A stretch of DNA of 64,000 nt from Alphaproteobacteria bacterium (GCA_016699305.1 CP064970.1:1612001-1676000); one strand, 5' to 3'; positions 41,835 through 50,443 are shown, numbered from the stretch's first letter. Notes: a model not told the origin generated them from the sequence alone. A program made the numbers and translations.

Positions 41835-42341
41835 ATGAGCAAGACTAAGGCGTTGCCCACACATGACGAGGACCAGGCTATTGCCGTGGCCCACGCGCTG
41901 CGCAGCAGTCCGCGCAAGCTGAATCTGGTGGCGGCCAGCATTCGCGGCCAGCATGTCGCGCATGCGTTGAACCTTCTGGCCTTCAACCGTCGCCGTATCG
42001 CGCAGACGGTGCGCAAGGTTTTGCAGTCGGCCATCGCCAATGCCGAGAACAATCATGGACTGGACGTCGATCGTTTGGTGGTCAGCGAGGCTAGTGTCGG
42101 TCGCGCCTTCGCCTTAAAGCGTTTCCATGCGCGCGGTCGCGGTCGTGGCGCGAGCATCGAAAAGCCCTACAGCCATTTGCGCATCATCGTGACGGCAGAG
42201 GATGACGAGAACGGCTTGGGACGCAAGGCGTCCGGTCGCCGCGCCGCCCGCGCCGATGCCGGCGCGCCCAAGGCCAAAAAGGCCGAGCATAAAAAGACAG
42301 CCGACGCTTCGTCGGATCAACAGCAGCAAGCGGGGGCCTGA
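41835..42341 (+). CDS. rplV: 50S ribosomal protein L22 with long C-terminal tail
   Basis: The protein has 168 residues against about 110-130 in most bacteria. The core (RSSPRKLNLVAASIRGQ, AFALKRFHARGRGRG, SHLRIIVTAED) is normal, including the exit-tunnel hairpin. From about residue 120 a lysine/alanine-rich, probably disordered tail follows (KAKKAEHKKTADASSDQQQQ). An extra N-terminal segment of about 15 residues is also present. Confidence 0.96.
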   Translation: MSKTKALPTHDEDQAIAVAHALRSSPRKLNLVAASIRGQHVAHALNLLAFNRRRIAQTVRKVLQSAIANAENNHGLDVDRLVVSEASVGRAFALKRFHARGRGRGASIEKPYSHLRIIVTAEDDENGLGRKASGRRAARADAGAPKAKKAEHKKTADASSDQQQQAGA

Positions 42342-42346
42342 ACGGT

Positions 42347-43051
42347 ATGGGACAGAAGATTAACCCCATTGGATTTCGCATTGGTGTGATCCGTAGCCCG
42401 GACAGCCGGTGGCATCCGCAGCGGTCGTCCGTCTTCGGGCCCGCTTCCTACGGGGAATTGCTGCATAAAGATCTGCGCTTGCGTCAAATGCTGGAAAAGC
42501 GTCTGGGCAGCCAGGCCGGCATCAGCCGCATCGTGATCGAGCGTCCGGCCAAGAAGACCCGCGTGACGGTTTATTCCGCGCGTCCGGGCGTGGTGATCGG
42601 CAAGAAGGGCGCGGATATCGAAAAGCTGCGCACCGATCTGGCTAAGATGGCCGAAGTGGACGATATCAGCCTCAATCTGGTGGAAATCCGTAAGCCCGAG
42701 CTGGATGCGCGTCTGATCGCCGAGGGCATCGCCAACCAGTTGGAACGCCGCATCGCCTTTCGTCGCGCCATGAAGCGGGCCGTGCAATCGGCCATGCGTT
42801 TGGGGGCTTTGGGCATTCGCGTCAATTGCGGTGGCCGTCTGGGCGGCGCGGAAATCGCGCGCACGGAATGGTACCGCGAAGGCCGCGTGCCGTTGCAGAC
42901 TCTGCGCGCCGATATCGATTACGGCACCGCCACCGCCAAGACGACTTACGGCGCATGCGGCGTCAAGGTCTGGGTGTTCAAGGGAGAAATCCTGGAGCAT
43001 GACCCGATGGCTGTTGAAAAACGTGCCCAGGAACAGGGCAACAGGAGCTAA
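42347..43051 (+). CDS. rpsC: 30S ribosomal protein S3
   Basis: A 234-residue protein with GQKINPIGFRIGV, the KH-domain GKKGADIEKLR and EWYREGRVPLQTLRADIDYG, the mRNA-entry helicase face. Length is typical. A 121-base gap holding a small ORF separates it from rplP, which normally follows directly. Confidence 0.98.
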   Translation: MGQKINPIGFRIGVIRSPDSRWHPQRSSVFGPASYGELLHKDLRLRQMLEKRLGSQAGISRIVIERPAKKTRVTVYSARPGVVIGKKGADIEKLRTDLAKMAEVDDISLNLVEIRKPELDARLIAEGIANQLERRIAFRRAMKRAVQSAMRLGALGIRVNCGGRLGGAEIARTEWYREGRVPLQTLRADIDYGTATAKTTYGACGVKVWVFKGEILEHDPMAVEKRAQEQGNRS

Positions 43052-43059
43052 GAACACGA

Positions 43060-43179
43060 ATGAACACCCGGATCGTGGCCCTTTATATGTGTGATATGCG
43101 GCGGATGCCGCAGGGCAAGGCCTGGGTTCAATCTCGAGCAATCGAGAACAACGACATGAACGGATATGGATCATGCTAA
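43060..43179 (+). CDS. Possible 39-residue ORF between rpsC and rplP
   Basis: The frame starts ATG 43060, with AGGAG 13 bases upstream, and runs to a TAA four bases into rplP, overlapping its start. The product (MNTRIVALYMCDMRRMPQGK and a tail rich in N and M) matches nothing known. The gap is unusual for this operon, but the frame is short enough to be chance. It could act as a leader that couples L16 translation. Confidence 0.3.
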   Translation: MNTRIVALYMCDMRRMPQGKAWVQSRAIENNDMNGYGSC

Positions 43180-43589
43180 GTCCGAAGAAGACCAAATACC
43201 GTAAGGCCCATAAGGGGCGCATCCATGGTGCGGCCAAGGGCGGCACGGACCTAGCCTTTGGCTCGGTGGGCCTGAAGGCGGTGGAGCCAGAGCGTATCAC
43301 CGCGCGTCAGATCGAGGCCGCGCGTCGCGCCCTGACCCGCCACATGAAACGCCAGGGCCGCGTGTGGATCCGCATTTTTCCGGATGTGCCGGTTTCGCGC
43401 AAACCCGCTGAAGTCCGTATGGGTTCGGGCAAGGGCGCCCCGGAATTCTGGGCCTGCCGCGTGCATCCAGGACGCATCATGTTCGAGGTGGACGGGGTGA
43501 CCGAGACCGTGGCGCGCGAGGCCTTTGCCTTGGCCGCCGCGAAATTGCCTATCAAGACGCGCGTTGTGTTCCGCGAAGGCGGACATTGA
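43173..43589 (+). CDS. rplP: 50S ribosomal protein L16
   Basis: The protein has 138 residues, with MLSPKKTKYRKAHKGRI, HMKRQGRVWIRIFPDVPVS and GSGKGAPEFWACRV. The arginine often hydroxylated in other bacteria lies in this last segment. Standard length. Confidence 0.98.
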   Translation: MLSPKKTKYRKAHKGRIHGAAKGGTDLAFGSVGLKAVEPERITARQIEAARRALTRHMKRQGRVWIRIFPDVPVSRKPAEVRMGSGKGAPEFWACRVHPGRIMFEVDGVTETVAREAFALAAAKLPIKTRVVFREGGH

Positions 43590-43653
43590 GTGCGGATGTA
43601 AGTTTAGGTCAAACGACGTGAATGAATAAGAGAGTTTGAGGGAGTTGAACAAC

Positions 43654-43881
43654 ATGTCTGACAAGGGTGCCGATACCCGGGCCAAATCCGAAAAGGAACT
43701 GGCCGGCCAGCTGCAGGATCTGCGGCGCGAGAGCATGAATCTGCGCTTTCAACGCGCCACCGGCCAGTTGAAGAACACGGCCCGTGTGCGTGAGGCGCGT
43801 CGCGCCGCCGCGCGCATCCTGACGATCCAGAACCAGCGTCGCAGCGAAGCCGCGACGACCGGTTCAGGCAAGAGCAAGTAG
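43654..43881 (+). CDS. rpmC: 50S ribosomal protein L29
   Basis: The protein has 75 residues, with the two-helix core KSEKELAGQLQDLRRESMNLRF and AARILTIQNQRR. ATG 43654 has GAGGGAG upstream; a TTG 18 bases before it is not used. The short serine/lysine tail is unremarkable. Confidence 0.95.
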   Translation: MSDKGADTRAKSEKELAGQLQDLRRESMNLRFQRATGQLKNTARVREARRAAARILTIQNQRRSEAATTGSGKSK

Positions 43882-43894
43882 GAGGAACGAACAC

Positions 43895-44149
43895 ATGCCC
43901 CATCGCATGCTTCAAGGAACCGTCGTTAGCGATAGCGCCGACAAGACCGTAACCGTCTTGGTCGAGCGCCGCGTGCGCCATCCCTTGTACAAGAAGTTCA
44001 TGACCCGCTCGAAGAAGTACCTCGCACATGACGAGGGTAACATTCACAAAAAGGGCGAGAAGGTGACGATCGAAGAATGTCGTCCTCTGTCGCGCCGGAA
44101 GTGCTGGATGGTGGTCGAGGGCAACATGGAGTCGGCGGCCAAGGCTTGA
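43895..44149 (+). CDS. rpsQ: 30S ribosomal protein S17
   Basis: The protein has 84 residues, with an OB fold visible in LQGTVVSDSADKTVTVLVERRVRHPLYKKF split at usual points, and CRPLSRRKCW near the end. Thirteen bases follow rpmC. Confidence 0.96.
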   Translation: MPHRMLQGTVVSDSADKTVTVLVERRVRHPLYKKFMTRSKKYLAHDEGNIHKKGEKVTIEECRPLSRRKCWMVVEGNMESAAKA

Positions 44150-44197
44150 TGGCCAGGGCTTCATGGAACGAGCAGGGATAGTGAAGGAGTCGATACG

Positions 44198-44566
44198 ATG
44201 ATACAGATGCAAACCCACCTAGATGTGGCCGATAACAGCGGCGCGCGCGAGGTGATGTGCATCAAGGTGCTGGGTGGCTCAAAGCGTCGATACGCTGCTG
44301 AGGGGGACATTATCGTCGTCTCCATCAAAGATGCCATTCCGCGTGGCCGCGTCAAAAAAGGCGAGGTGCACAAGGCTTTGATCGTACGCACGCGCAAAGG
44401 TAAGAAGCGCGGCGACGGTACCTTGATCCGCTTTGATACCAACGCCGTGGTGTTGGTTAACAAGGACGGCGAGCCGATCGGCACGCGTATCTTTGGCCCG
44501 GTGGTGCGTGAATTGCGCGCCATGGGCTTTATGAAAGTCATTTCGTTGGCCCAGGAGGTGCTGTAA
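44198..44566 (+). CDS. rplN: 50S ribosomal protein L14
   Basis: The protein has 122 residues beginning MIQMQTHLDVADNSGAREVM, with FGPVVRELR near the end. Standard length; it contacts h14 of the small subunit. Confidence 0.98.
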   Translation: MIQMQTHLDVADNSGAREVMCIKVLGGSKRRYAAEGDIIVVSIKDAIPRGRVKKGEVHKALIVRTRKGKKRGDGTLIRFDTNAVVLVNKDGEPIGTRIFGPVVRELRAMGFMKVISLAQEVL

Positions 44567-44568
44567 CC

Positions 44569-44886
44569 ATGGCCGCGCGTATTCGCAAATCGGACAAGGT
44601 GATCGTTTTGTCCGGTAAGGATAAGGGCCGGGTGGGCGAAGTCCTCCGGGTCATTCCGAAAGAAGATCGGGTCGTGGTGCAGGGCATCAATGTCGTCTCG
44701 CGCCACACACGCCCCAGCTGGAAGGATCCAGGCGGCATCAAGCGCGTTGAAGCGCCGATGCATGCGTCCAAGGTCACTCCGGTGGATCCCAAGACGGGCA
44801 AACCGACACGGGTTGGATTCAAAAAGTTGGAAGACGGGCGCAAGGTGCGCGTCGCCAAGCGTTCAGGTGAGGTTATTGATCGATGA
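44569..44886 (+). CDS. rplX: 50S ribosomal protein L24
   Basis: The protein has 105 residues with the KOW motif KSDKVIVLSGKDKGRVGEV, an assembly initiator for the large subunit. It starts two bases after rplN, and its stop overlaps the rplE start. Confidence 0.97.
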   Translation: MAARIRKSDKVIVLSGKDKGRVGEVLRVIPKEDRVVVQGINVVSRHTRPSWKDPGGIKRVEAPMHASKVTPVDPKTGKPTRVGFKKLEDGRKVRVAKRSGEVIDR

Positions 44887-45563
44887 ACAAGAGCAAGGAA
44901 ACAACGCCCGGCCAGGCGGCCGCTGCAAAGCCCGCCAAGAAACCGGCCGCCGCCAAGACCAAGGCCGCCGCTGTGTCGGAATCCGCCTCTGCCGAGCCTT
45001 CGGTTCAGTTGGATGCCAGCGGCAAGCCGCGCTTGCAGCTGCGCTATGAGCAGGTCATCAAATCGGCCCTGATCGAGCAATTCGGCTATGGCAATGCCAT
45101 GCAGGCGCCGCGTCTTGAGAAGATCGTCATCAATATGGGCGTGGGCGGGGCGACTGCCGATAGCAAGCGACTGACCCAAGCCGTGGCCGATTTGGCCTTG
45201 ATCGCGGGGCAAAAACCCGTGATCACGCATGCCAACAAGGCCATCGCGACCTTCAAACTGCGCGAAGGCATGGGCATTGGCTGCAAGGTCACCTTGCGTA
45301 GCCGCAAGATGTATGAGTTTCTGGATCGTCTGGTCAATATCGCATTGCCGCGCGTGCGCGACTTTCGCGGGGTTTCCGGGCGCAGCTTTGACGGTCGCGG
45401 CAACTATGCCATGGGCCTGAAGGAGCAGATCGTGTTTCCGGAAATCGACTATGACAAGATGGAATCTGTTCGCGGAATGGATATCATCTTTGTGACCACC
45501 GCCAAGACGGATGCCGAAGCCAAAGCCTTGCTTAAGGGCTTCGACATGCCGTTCTCGAATTGA
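44883..45563 (+). CDS. rplE: 50S ribosomal protein L5 with N-terminal extension
   Basis: The protein has 226 residues against about 180 normally. The first 50 are alanine/lysine-rich and likely disordered (AAAKPAKKPAAAKTKAAAV), and the core begins at RLQLRYEQVIKSALIEQFGY. The 5S-binding and P-site loop segments are normal. The ATG overlaps the rplX stop as ATGA, which fixes the long start. Confidence 0.96.
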   Translation: MNKSKETTPGQAAAAKPAKKPAAAKTKAAAVSESASAEPSVQLDASGKPRLQLRYEQVIKSALIEQFGYGNAMQAPRLEKIVINMGVGGATADSKRLTQAVADLALIAGQKPVITHANKAIATFKLREGMGIGCKVTLRSRKMYEFLDRLVNIALPRVRDFRGVSGRSFDGRGNYAMGLKEQIVFPEIDYDKMESVRGMDIIFVTTAKTDAEAKALLKGFDMPFSN

Positions 45564-45589
45564 CGGTTTGAAAGGAAGAGGGAGCCAAC

Positions 45590-45895
45590 ATGGCCAAACT
45601 CAGCTCGGTAGAGAAAAACAAGCGCCGTCAGCGCATGGTCAAGTCCTATGGACCGCGCCGCAAGCGTTTGAAGGCGATCATCAGCAACCGCGCCTTGCCG
45701 ATCGAAGAGCGGTTCGCCGCTCAGGTCAAATTGGCGCAGCTGCCCCGCAACAGCAGCCCGGTGCGCGTGCGCAACCGGTGTGAGCTGACGGGTCGGCCCA
45801 GAGGCTATTACCGGCGCTTCCGTCTTTGCCGCATCATGCTGCGCGAATTGGCACAACGCGGCATGTTGCCCGGCGTGACGAAATCAAGCTGGTAG
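45590..45895 (+). CDS. rpsN: 30S ribosomal protein S14
   Basis: The protein has 101 residues, the zinc-free (C-minus) long form: the region around RNRCELTGRPRGYYRRFRLCR lacks CxxC pairs. GGGAGCC precedes the ATG. Confidence 0.97.
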   Translation: MAKLSSVEKNKRRQRMVKSYGPRRKRLKAIISNRALPIEERFAAQVKLAQLPRNSSPVRVRNRCELTGRPRGYYRRFRLCRIMLRELAQRGMLPGVTKSSW

Positions 45896-45943
45896 TGTGA
45901 AGAAGATGACGTTGGGATCAAGGAACATCAGAGGGAAACGGAC

Positions 45944-46330
45944 ATGGCATTAAGCGATCCCTTGGGCGATATGCTGACACGCATCCGCAACGGCCAGAAG
46001 GCCCGCAAAGCGGAAGTACTCAGCCCGTCCTCGAAGCTGCGCCGCAGCGTGCTCGATGTGCTCAAGCGCGAGGGCTACATCCTCGGCTGGCACGAGGACG
46101 AGGAGGGCCAGTTACATATCACGCCTAAATACTTTGAGGGTCGCGGCGCGATCCAGTTGATCGAGCGCGTTTCGACGCCCGGTCGGCGAGTCTATGCCGC
46201 GATCAAAAAGTTGCCGCGCGTCAGCAACGGGCTGGGTATCTCCATCCTGTCCACGCCGCGCGGTGTGATGTCGGACAACGAGGCGCGCAGCGCCAATGTT
46301 GGCGGCGAAGTCTTGTGCAAAGTCTATTGA
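45944..46330 (+). CDS. rpsH: 30S ribosomal protein S8
   Basis: The protein has 128 residues beginning MALSDPLGDMLTRIRNGQ and with the RNA-binding STPRGVMSDNEAR and GGEVLCKVY end. In E. coli S8 represses the spc operon. Confidence 0.97.
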   Translation: MALSDPLGDMLTRIRNGQKARKAEVLSPSSKLRRSVLDVLKREGYILGWHEDEEGQLHITPKYFEGRGAIQLIERVSTPGRRVYAAIKKLPRVSNGLGISILSTPRGVMSDNEARSANVGGEVLCKVY

Positions 46331-46350
46331 TAAGGCGGGGTTGAGCGATC

Positions 46351-46884
46351 ATGTCACGCATCGGTAAACACGCGATCACCGTCCCGTCTGGCGTGACGGT
46401 CGAGATCAAGGGGCAAAGCGTCTCCGCCAAGGGCAAGATGGGCGTATTGTCCATGAGTGTCATGGACGACGTGGGCGTCACGCTGGAAGATGGCCGGGTC
46501 AAGGTTGCCCCGCGCACCGCCTCTCGCGCCGGACGCATCATGTGGGCGACCACGCGCACGCTGGTGGCCAATATGGTCAAGGGCGTGTCCGATGGCTTCC
46601 GCAAGGTGCTGGAAATCGACGGTGTCGGTTACCGCGCCGCGGTGCAGGGGAACGAAGTGGTCTTGCAGCTGGGCTACAGCCACGAAGTGCGCTACGCCAT
46701 CCCCGAAGGCATCGCCATCAAGGCCGATAAGCCGACGGTGCTAAGCATCAGCGGCATCGATTGCCAGCGCGTGGGGCAGGTGGCGGCGGAAATCCGCTCC
46801 ATGCGCCCTCCCGAGCCTTACAAGGGCAAGGGCATCCACTATGAGGGTGAGCGCATCCGCCGTAAGGAAGGCAAGAAGAAGTAA
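46351..46884 (+). CDS. rplF: 50S ribosomal protein L6
   Basis: The protein has 177 residues, with MSRIGKHAITVPSGVTVEIK and the duplicated fold ending RPPEPYKGKGIHYEGE. Standard length. Confidence 0.97.
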   Translation: MSRIGKHAITVPSGVTVEIKGQSVSAKGKMGVLSMSVMDDVGVTLEDGRVKVAPRTASRAGRIMWATTRTLVANMVKGVSDGFRKVLEIDGVGYRAAVQGNEVVLQLGYSHEVRYAIPEGIAIKADKPTVLSISGIDCQRVGQVAAEIRSMRPPEPYKGKGIHYEGERIRRKEGKKK

Positions 46885-46935
46885 TCAACGCGCGCCGTCC
46901 TGAACGGAGGGCGCGAACAGGGTGAGGATAAGGTT

Positions 46936-47310
46936 ATGAGCAGTGGAAAAGCGGTCCAAAGGCAACGTCGGGCGTCTCGCGTACGCAAGGTTCTGGCGCA
47001 TCGGCGGCGGACGAAGCCGCAAGAGGCTCGTGTACGCCTGACGGTGTTCCGCGCCGACCGAAACATCTATGCCCAGGTCATTGACGACCGGACGCAGCAG
47101 ACTTTGGCGTCGGCCTCGTCCTTGGATCTGAGGGATACGCTGAAAAGCGGCGCCAATAAGGACGCGGCGGCAGCCGTGGGCAAGCTGGTGGCCGAGCGCG
47201 CCTTGGCCGCCGATGTCAAGCAGGTGGCGTTCGATCGCGGCGGTCATCCCTATCATGGGCGTGTGAAGGCCCTGGCGGATGCGGCGCGCGAAGGCGGGCT
47301 GGAGTTTTAA
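46936..47310 (+). CDS. rplR: 50S ribosomal protein L18
   Basis: The protein has 124 residues including a basic N-terminus, RLTVFRADRNIYAQVIDD and FDRGGHPYHGRVKALADAAREGG. It binds 5S rRNA. Confidence 0.96.
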   Translation: MSSGKAVQRQRRASRVRKVLAHRRRTKPQEARVRLTVFRADRNIYAQVIDDRTQQTLASASSLDLRDTLKSGANKDAAAAVGKLVAERALAADVKQVAFDRGGHPYHGRVKALADAAREGGLEF

Positions 47311-47376
47311 CCGGGAACGGAAATCGGTGTGAGGGCCTAGGCCTTCACGATACGACGCAGCAAGGGAACAAGCCTC

Positions 47377-48225
47377 ATGGCAAGCAACGACAAGAGTAAA
47401 GACGCCGGCAAGTCCGAAAAAGCCGCCAAGCCCGCCGAGAAGAAGATCGGCGACAAAAAGCCCGAACGCAAGGCTTCCAAGCCTGCGGGCGCGGCGACGG
47501 GTGCCGCTAAACCGGCCGAGAAATCGGCTGGCGGCGAAGGCGCAGGCGCGACTGAGGCTCATGCCGGTCAGGGCCATGGTCATGGTCGCGGCGGCCGTGA
47601 AGGCGGCGGCGGCGGTCATGGGCGCGAGGGTGGCGGCGGTCGTCGTCGTCGCGATGGAGAGAACCGCGACCGCGACAACCGCGAAGGCGAAGAGCTGATC
47701 GAAAAGCTGGTCAGCATCAACCGCGTCTCGTCGGTGGTCAAGGGCGGTAAGCGCTTTAACTTTGCGGCTTTGGTGGTGGTGGGCGACGGCAAGGGCCGTG
47801 TCGGCCACGGCACCGGCAAGGCGCGTGAAGTGCCCGATGCCATTCGCAAGGCCACGGCCAGCGCGCGCGCGCGTTTGTTGCGCGTGCCGCTACGCGATGG
47901 TCGCACGCTGCATCATGACTCGCGCGGCCATTTCGGCTCGGGCAAGGTGGTGGTGCGCACGGCTCCCAGTGGTACCGGTATCATCGCGGGCGGTCCTATG
48001 CGCGCGGTGTTCGAGGCCTTGGGCGTCCATGACGTGGTGGCCAAGTCGGTGGGCAGCTCGAATCCGCACAACATGGTTCGTGCGACTTTCGATGCTTTGG
48101 CGAATGTCTCAAGCCCCCGTTTGGTGGCGGCGCGCCGTGGCAAGAAGGTCAGCGATATCCTGGGCCGTCGTCCCGACGAAGTCGGCGAAGGCAAAGAGGC
48201 GGCTCCCAAGGGCGCAGCCGCTTAA
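47377..48225 (+). CDS. rpsE: 30S ribosomal protein S5 with long N-terminal extension
   Basis: The protein has 282 residues against about 165-190. The first 100 are low-complexity: lysine/alanine/glutamate then glycine, histidine and arginine (GHGHGRGGREGGGGGHGREG). The S5 core starts near residue 105 (EELIEKLVSINRVSSVVKGG) and is normal, with GNPHN-like SSNPHNMVRAT. The start is the only ATG with clear spacing from rplR; a later start would need a codon within the repeat region. Confidence 0.96.
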   Translation: MASNDKSKDAGKSEKAAKPAEKKIGDKKPERKASKPAGAATGAAKPAEKSAGGEGAGATEAHAGQGHGHGRGGREGGGGGHGREGGGGRRRRDGENRDRDNREGEELIEKLVSINRVSSVVKGGKRFNFAALVVVGDGKGRVGHGTGKAREVPDAIRKATASARARLLRVPLRDGRTLHHDSRGHFGSGKVVVRTAPSGTGIIAGGPMRAVFEALGVHDVVAKSVGSSNPHNMVRATFDALANVSSPRLVAARRGKKVSDILGRRPDEVGEGKEAAPKGAAA

Positions 48226-48271
48226 TCGGCCAGGAATAACGGCAAAATAAGAGAAGGTAAGGGGACCAAGG

Positions 48272-48487
48272 ATGACCGGGAAAAAGAGCAGTGGCGACAA
48301 GACGGTGACGGTGCGGCAGATCGCAAGCGGCACTGGCCGTAAGCCCGGCCAGGCTCAGACCCTGACGGGCCTGGGATTGGGCCGCATCGGCGCGCAGCGC
48401 GACTTGCAGGATACGCCTGCGGTGCGCGGCATGATCGCCAAGGTGCATCATCTGGTTGAAGTGGTAAGCGGAGCCAAGGGCGCGTAA
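48272..48487 (+). CDS. rpmD: 50S ribosomal protein L30
   Basis: The protein has 71 residues, slightly long at the N-terminus (MTGKKSSGDKTVTVRQIASG), with LTGLGLGRIGAQRDLQDTPAVRGMI typical of L30. Confidence 0.95.
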   Translation: MTGKKSSGDKTVTVRQIASGTGRKPGQAQTLTGLGLGRIGAQRDLQDTPAVRGMIAKVHHLVEVVSGAKGA

Positions 48488-48537
48488 CCCTTTTCTTGGC
48501 GCATCCTGGCACAAAGACATCGCGGAGCGAGACGACA

Positions 48538-49017
48538 ATGAAACTGAATGAATTGAAAGATAACAAAGGCGCGCGGCGCAAACCCTTCGCTCTGGGGCGC
48601 GGCATCGGCTCGGGCAAGGGCAAGACCTGCGGTCGCGGCGTGAAGGGTCAAAAGGCCCGCACCGGCGTGTCGATCAAGGGATTTGAAGGCGGCCAGATGC
48701 CCTTGCATCGCCGTCTGCCCAAGCGCGGCTTCCGCAACATCTTTGCTCGCGACTTGGCCGAGGTCAATTTGGGCCGTTTGCAAGAGGCTATCGAATCCGG
48801 CCTGGTGGACGCCAAAAAAGAAATCACCTCGCAGACTTTGATCAGCGTGGGCTTGGCCCGTCGTGCCAAGCACGGTGTGCGCCTGCTGGCCAAGGGTGAG
48901 ATCAAGACGGCGGTCAAACTGGTCCTGGCCGGTGCCACCGCCGCCGCCAAAGCCGCCGTGGAAAAAGCCGGCGGCTCGATCACCCTTACCGGCGTGAAGG
49001 CTGAGGCGGCGGAATAG
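48538..49017 (+). CDS. rplO: 50S ribosomal protein L15
   Basis: The protein has 159 residues beginning MKLNELKDNKGARRKPFALG, with GKGKTCGRGVKGQKAR and EGGQMPLHRRLPKRGF. ATG 48538 is chosen after CGGAGCGAGACG. It is the last ribosomal gene; secY, expected next, is missing from the window. Confidence 0.97.
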   Translation: MKLNELKDNKGARRKPFALGRGIGSGKGKTCGRGVKGQKARTGVSIKGFEGGQMPLHRRLPKRGFRNIFARDLAEVNLGRLQEAIESGLVDAKKEITSQTLISVGLARRAKHGVRLLAKGEIKTAVKLVLAGATAAAKAAVEKAGGSITLTGVKAEAAE

Positions 49018-49336
49018 GTTTCTTCGCGCCTTCAGTCTAGGCACTGTTCGCAAAGAGCGGAAGCCTTGGTGGGTGCATGTGTGGACTTTATTCTAAACCA
49101 AAGTGCCATCGGCGAGGATAGGAGATGGACCCCCGCTTTCGCGAGGGTGACTCCCGTGAGGAGAGGAAGGAAGGCGCACAATAAGCCTTATTGCGCCTAT
49201 TCTGATTCCACCCTCTCAACCAGTCATGCTTGCGCATGCGGGCATTCATCACCGGAATCCAGATTCCTTTTTAAGACACAGCGGCTTGCTCCTGTCCCCC
49301 GAGTTTTATCCAGGCGGGCTATGCTGGGAGACAGTT
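49018..49336. other. 319-base gap after rplO
   Basis: No gene was found. Most of it is the dispersed repeat copy B (49047-49258). The rest, to the stop of the XRE gene on the other strand, shows no clear terminator. Confidence 0.5.
49047..49258. repeat. Dispersed intergenic repeat, copy B
   Basis: Shares with copy A (4851-5062) the blocks TTCGCAAAGAGCGGAAGC, GGAGATGGAC followed by the CCCGCnTTCGCGnG palindrome, CACAATAAG and GTCATGCnnGCGCATGCGGGCAT. The central blocks are inverted relative to copy A, while the TTCrCAAAGAG block keeps its direction. This is consistent with an element having inverted termini, each copy having lost one. Confidence 0.65.
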
Positions 49337-50008
49337 TTACTGCGATGTGTCTGTGTTTGTCGTACGCAGTGGGGGGATCTTGGCTTGCTCCCACATGGCA
49401 TGGAAATGTATGCGGTAGGCGGCTGCAACGGCGGGGATATCGATCAAGATGATCATCGGCTCCATTTCCAACAGCATGATGGCCAGCTTTCCACCGACGA
49501 CATAAAAGGGCACAGACTTGAAATCCTGTTTGCTGATCCAACGGTATTCCGCGTAATCGCTGGCGATGAAATTATAGTCGCCTTCTCGAACCAGAAATTT
49601 TCCACGCACATTTTTCAGGCGTTTCATGCCGTCCATATAGGCTTTGTCATGTTCGGGGCTGTACCAACGGGTGAATTGTCGTTCATCCACACCACTACTG
49701 AGCACTTCGCCGCCTTCGGCCGTCGCGGTTTCCAACACAATCTGCTTGAAGCGCACATATCCATCGCTATCCGATAGAACATAGACATTTTGCTGACGCA
49801 TATGGACCCCGCCATTGGTGGGGTTGAATTCGACGCCGCCCGACTCAAGAGCTTGTTTGATAGACAGAATAGTGCTTTCGCGTGGTGTGTTTAGACGGCC
49901 TTCCACATTCACCAGCACGGATTTCGATAGCCCGGCTTTTTGGGCAAGATAAGCCTGGCTCCAACCAAGAAAACCCCTGGCGGCGCGTATTTGGGCAGCG
50001 GATATCAT
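49337..50008 (-). CDS. XRE-family regulator with TrmB-like effector, paralogue
   Basis: A 223-residue paralogue of 1151-1831. Residues 1-60 are the helix-turn-helix (QIRAARGFLGWSQAYLAQKA). The C-terminal domain shares GGEVLSSGV, KFLVREGDYNFIA, YRWISKQDFKSVPFYVVGGKLAI and a final tryptophan-bearing helix. Unlike its relative it has no enzyme gene after it; downstream on its strand lies a repeat copy and then the antiparallel ribosomal operon. The locus is more AT-rich upstream. Confidence 0.72.
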   Translation of the reverse strand: MISAAQIRAARGFLGWSQAYLAQKAGLSKSVLVNVEGRLNTPRESTILSIKQALESGGVEFNPTNGGVHMRQQNVYVLSDSDGYVRFKQIVLETATAEGGEVLSSGVDERQFTRWYSPEHDKAYMDGMKRLKNVRGKFLVREGDYNFIASDYAEYRWISKQDFKSVPFYVVGGKLAIMLLEMEPMIILIDIPAVAAAYRIHFHAMWEQAKIPPLRTTNTDTSQ

Positions 50009-50070
50009 CGCGTCAAATTAACCAGATTTCTTGCGGCAATCCATACCAAAAGACCACAATAAGAAGACCA

Positions 50071-50099
50071 TTGACTTATTTGGTAGTTTTTGGCATAAA
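50071..50099 (+). promoter_or_regulatory. Possible promoter of the 50200-50770 genes
   Basis: TTGACT, 17 bases, CATAAA, in an AT-rich patch between the divergent XRE gene and the small plus-strand genes. Transcription would begin near 50106, giving a leader of about 95 bases. The XRE protein could act here, but no operator was identified. Confidence 0.45.
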
Positions 50100-50199
50100 A
50101 AGTTAGAAAGACTTCTTATCATGGTTTTTTGGACCTTAATGAGGATAGAACTTAATATTCCTCAGGGTTCCAGGCAACGTTTTTGGGGAGTGACAAGCT

Positions 50200-50421
50200 A
50201 TGCCCAAACCCGCACACAACCATAACTGGCTACCAAGTAACGATACCGATTCCGAAGCCGAGATTCAAGAAGACTCGACGTTCACACGCGCTTTCGTTGC
50301 CCGGCTTCTCGATCGTTATGGAGCGGCCGCTACGCAACACATCCTGGACGAAATCGACCGCGCCGAGCGGGGAAAGGTCACGGGATTCGGTTTTCAACGC
50401 CCATTCCCATGGTGTCAATGA
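50200..50421 (+). CDS. Small hypothetical acidic protein
   Basis: A 73-residue protein preceded by GGGGAG at good spacing. A polar N-terminus leads to a predicted helix pair (FTRAFVARLLDRYGAAATQHILDEIDRAERG). No family is recognised. It lies divergent to the XRE regulator and may be its target. Confidence 0.5.
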   Translation: MPKPAHNHNWLPSNDTDSEAEIQEDSTFTRAFVARLLDRYGAAATQHILDEIDRAERGKVTGFGFQRPFPWCQ

Positions 50422-50443
50422 GCCAACAAAGGGAGAAAGTGAG

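Noticed and set aside
42317..43300. 327-codon minus-strand frame across rpsC and rplP
   Set aside because: Antisense to ribosomal genes, without ribosome site or domain.
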